Of a stretch of 64,000 nt of DNA, positions 63,790-64,000 are shown piece after piece. The stretch is from assembly GCF_933775445.1 (NCBI RefSeq), contig NC_065874.1, positions 312,501 through 376,500 of the forward strand. Reading direction: 5' to 3'. The notes beneath the pieces are model-generated. The model was not told where the DNA came from and did not search any database. It was given only the letters and a program-made list of their open reading frames with translations. Origin of the DNA: Argentina anserina (Eukaryota; Streptophyta; Magnoliopsida; Rosales; Rosaceae). Made by a program: the position numbers and the translations under genes. Each line of letters begins with the position of its first letter. Positions within the stretch are counted from its first letter, which is position 1.

Positions 63790-64000
63790 AGGTAGCACAA
63801 CTGCTCAAGTATATGGCACAGCGAACAACTTGAGCAAAATCCCGAGCAAATAGATCTGAGAATCCCATCAAACAATACAGATCAACCTTTAAGAACACAT
63901 AACACATTCATCAGAGCAGAAGAGAAAAGAGAAAAATTCATTTAAAAAATAAATCCAATCAAAAGAAAGTTAATAAAACATCATACAAGAAAAGCTATGC
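63790..64000. repeat. 3' flank of a further array unit
   Basis: Matches the downstream flanks of the other 296-residue gene copies (GTATATGGCACAGYGAAC, GATCAACCTTTAAG, TAATAAAACATCATACAAG), as at 58360-58480. This implies another minus-strand copy of that gene just beyond the right edge. Confidence 0.7.

Overview
This is nuclear DNA of a flowering plant, a eudicot. The genes carry GT-AG introns, the spacers are AT-rich, and the proteins belong to plant families (PLS-class PPR, RABA5a, INT4-type inositol transporter, DOMON-b561, phytocystatin, DUF2921). The DNA transposons and protein identities suggest a rosid, perhaps Rosaceae, but that is inference. All exon structures were read by eye from splice signals and protein continuity.

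Layout. 0-10 kb: a promoter leaving the left edge, a thymidine kinase gene (minus) whose large first intron contains a PPR gene on the same strand, a Yippee-like gene (minus) and the Rab GTPase RABA5a (minus). 12-20 kb: two tandem inositol transporter genes (plus) separated by a tRNA-Leu relic and a GC-rich hAT-like element. 21-23 kb: an armadillo-repeat gene (minus). 24-30 kb: a non-autonomous hAT-like element and a dead MuDR-like transposon. 30-38 kb: gene-poor DNA with foldback elements, dispersed repeats and a possible Helitron end. 38-51 kb: a compact block with a DOMON-cytochrome b561 gene (plus), inositol monophosphatase/VTC4 (minus), MO25-like (minus) and a phytocystatin (minus). 52-53 kb: a TIR element that has picked up an exon of an ARL8-type GTPase gene. 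53-64 kb: a decaying tandem array alternating a 296-residue protein of unknown family with a DUF2921 gene; it appears to continue past the right edge.

The single-copy genes combine two Arabidopsis neighbourhoods (locus names from memory): PPR-INT4-ARM-CYS4 (At4g16470-16500) and RABA5a-DOMON/b561-MO25-CYS5 (At5g47520-47550). The window looks like the unfractionated ancestral order. Two gene groups act on inositol (INT transporters and inositol/L-galactose-1-P phosphatase), but nothing suggests co-regulation. Plant genes are not operons, so neighbourhood says little about function here.

The most interesting points are the nested PPR gene with a possible shared first exon, the ARL8 exon capture, the unknown 296-residue array, a DUF2921 gene broken by a 4-bp duplication, and transposon insertions whose empty sites survive in the tandem duplicates.
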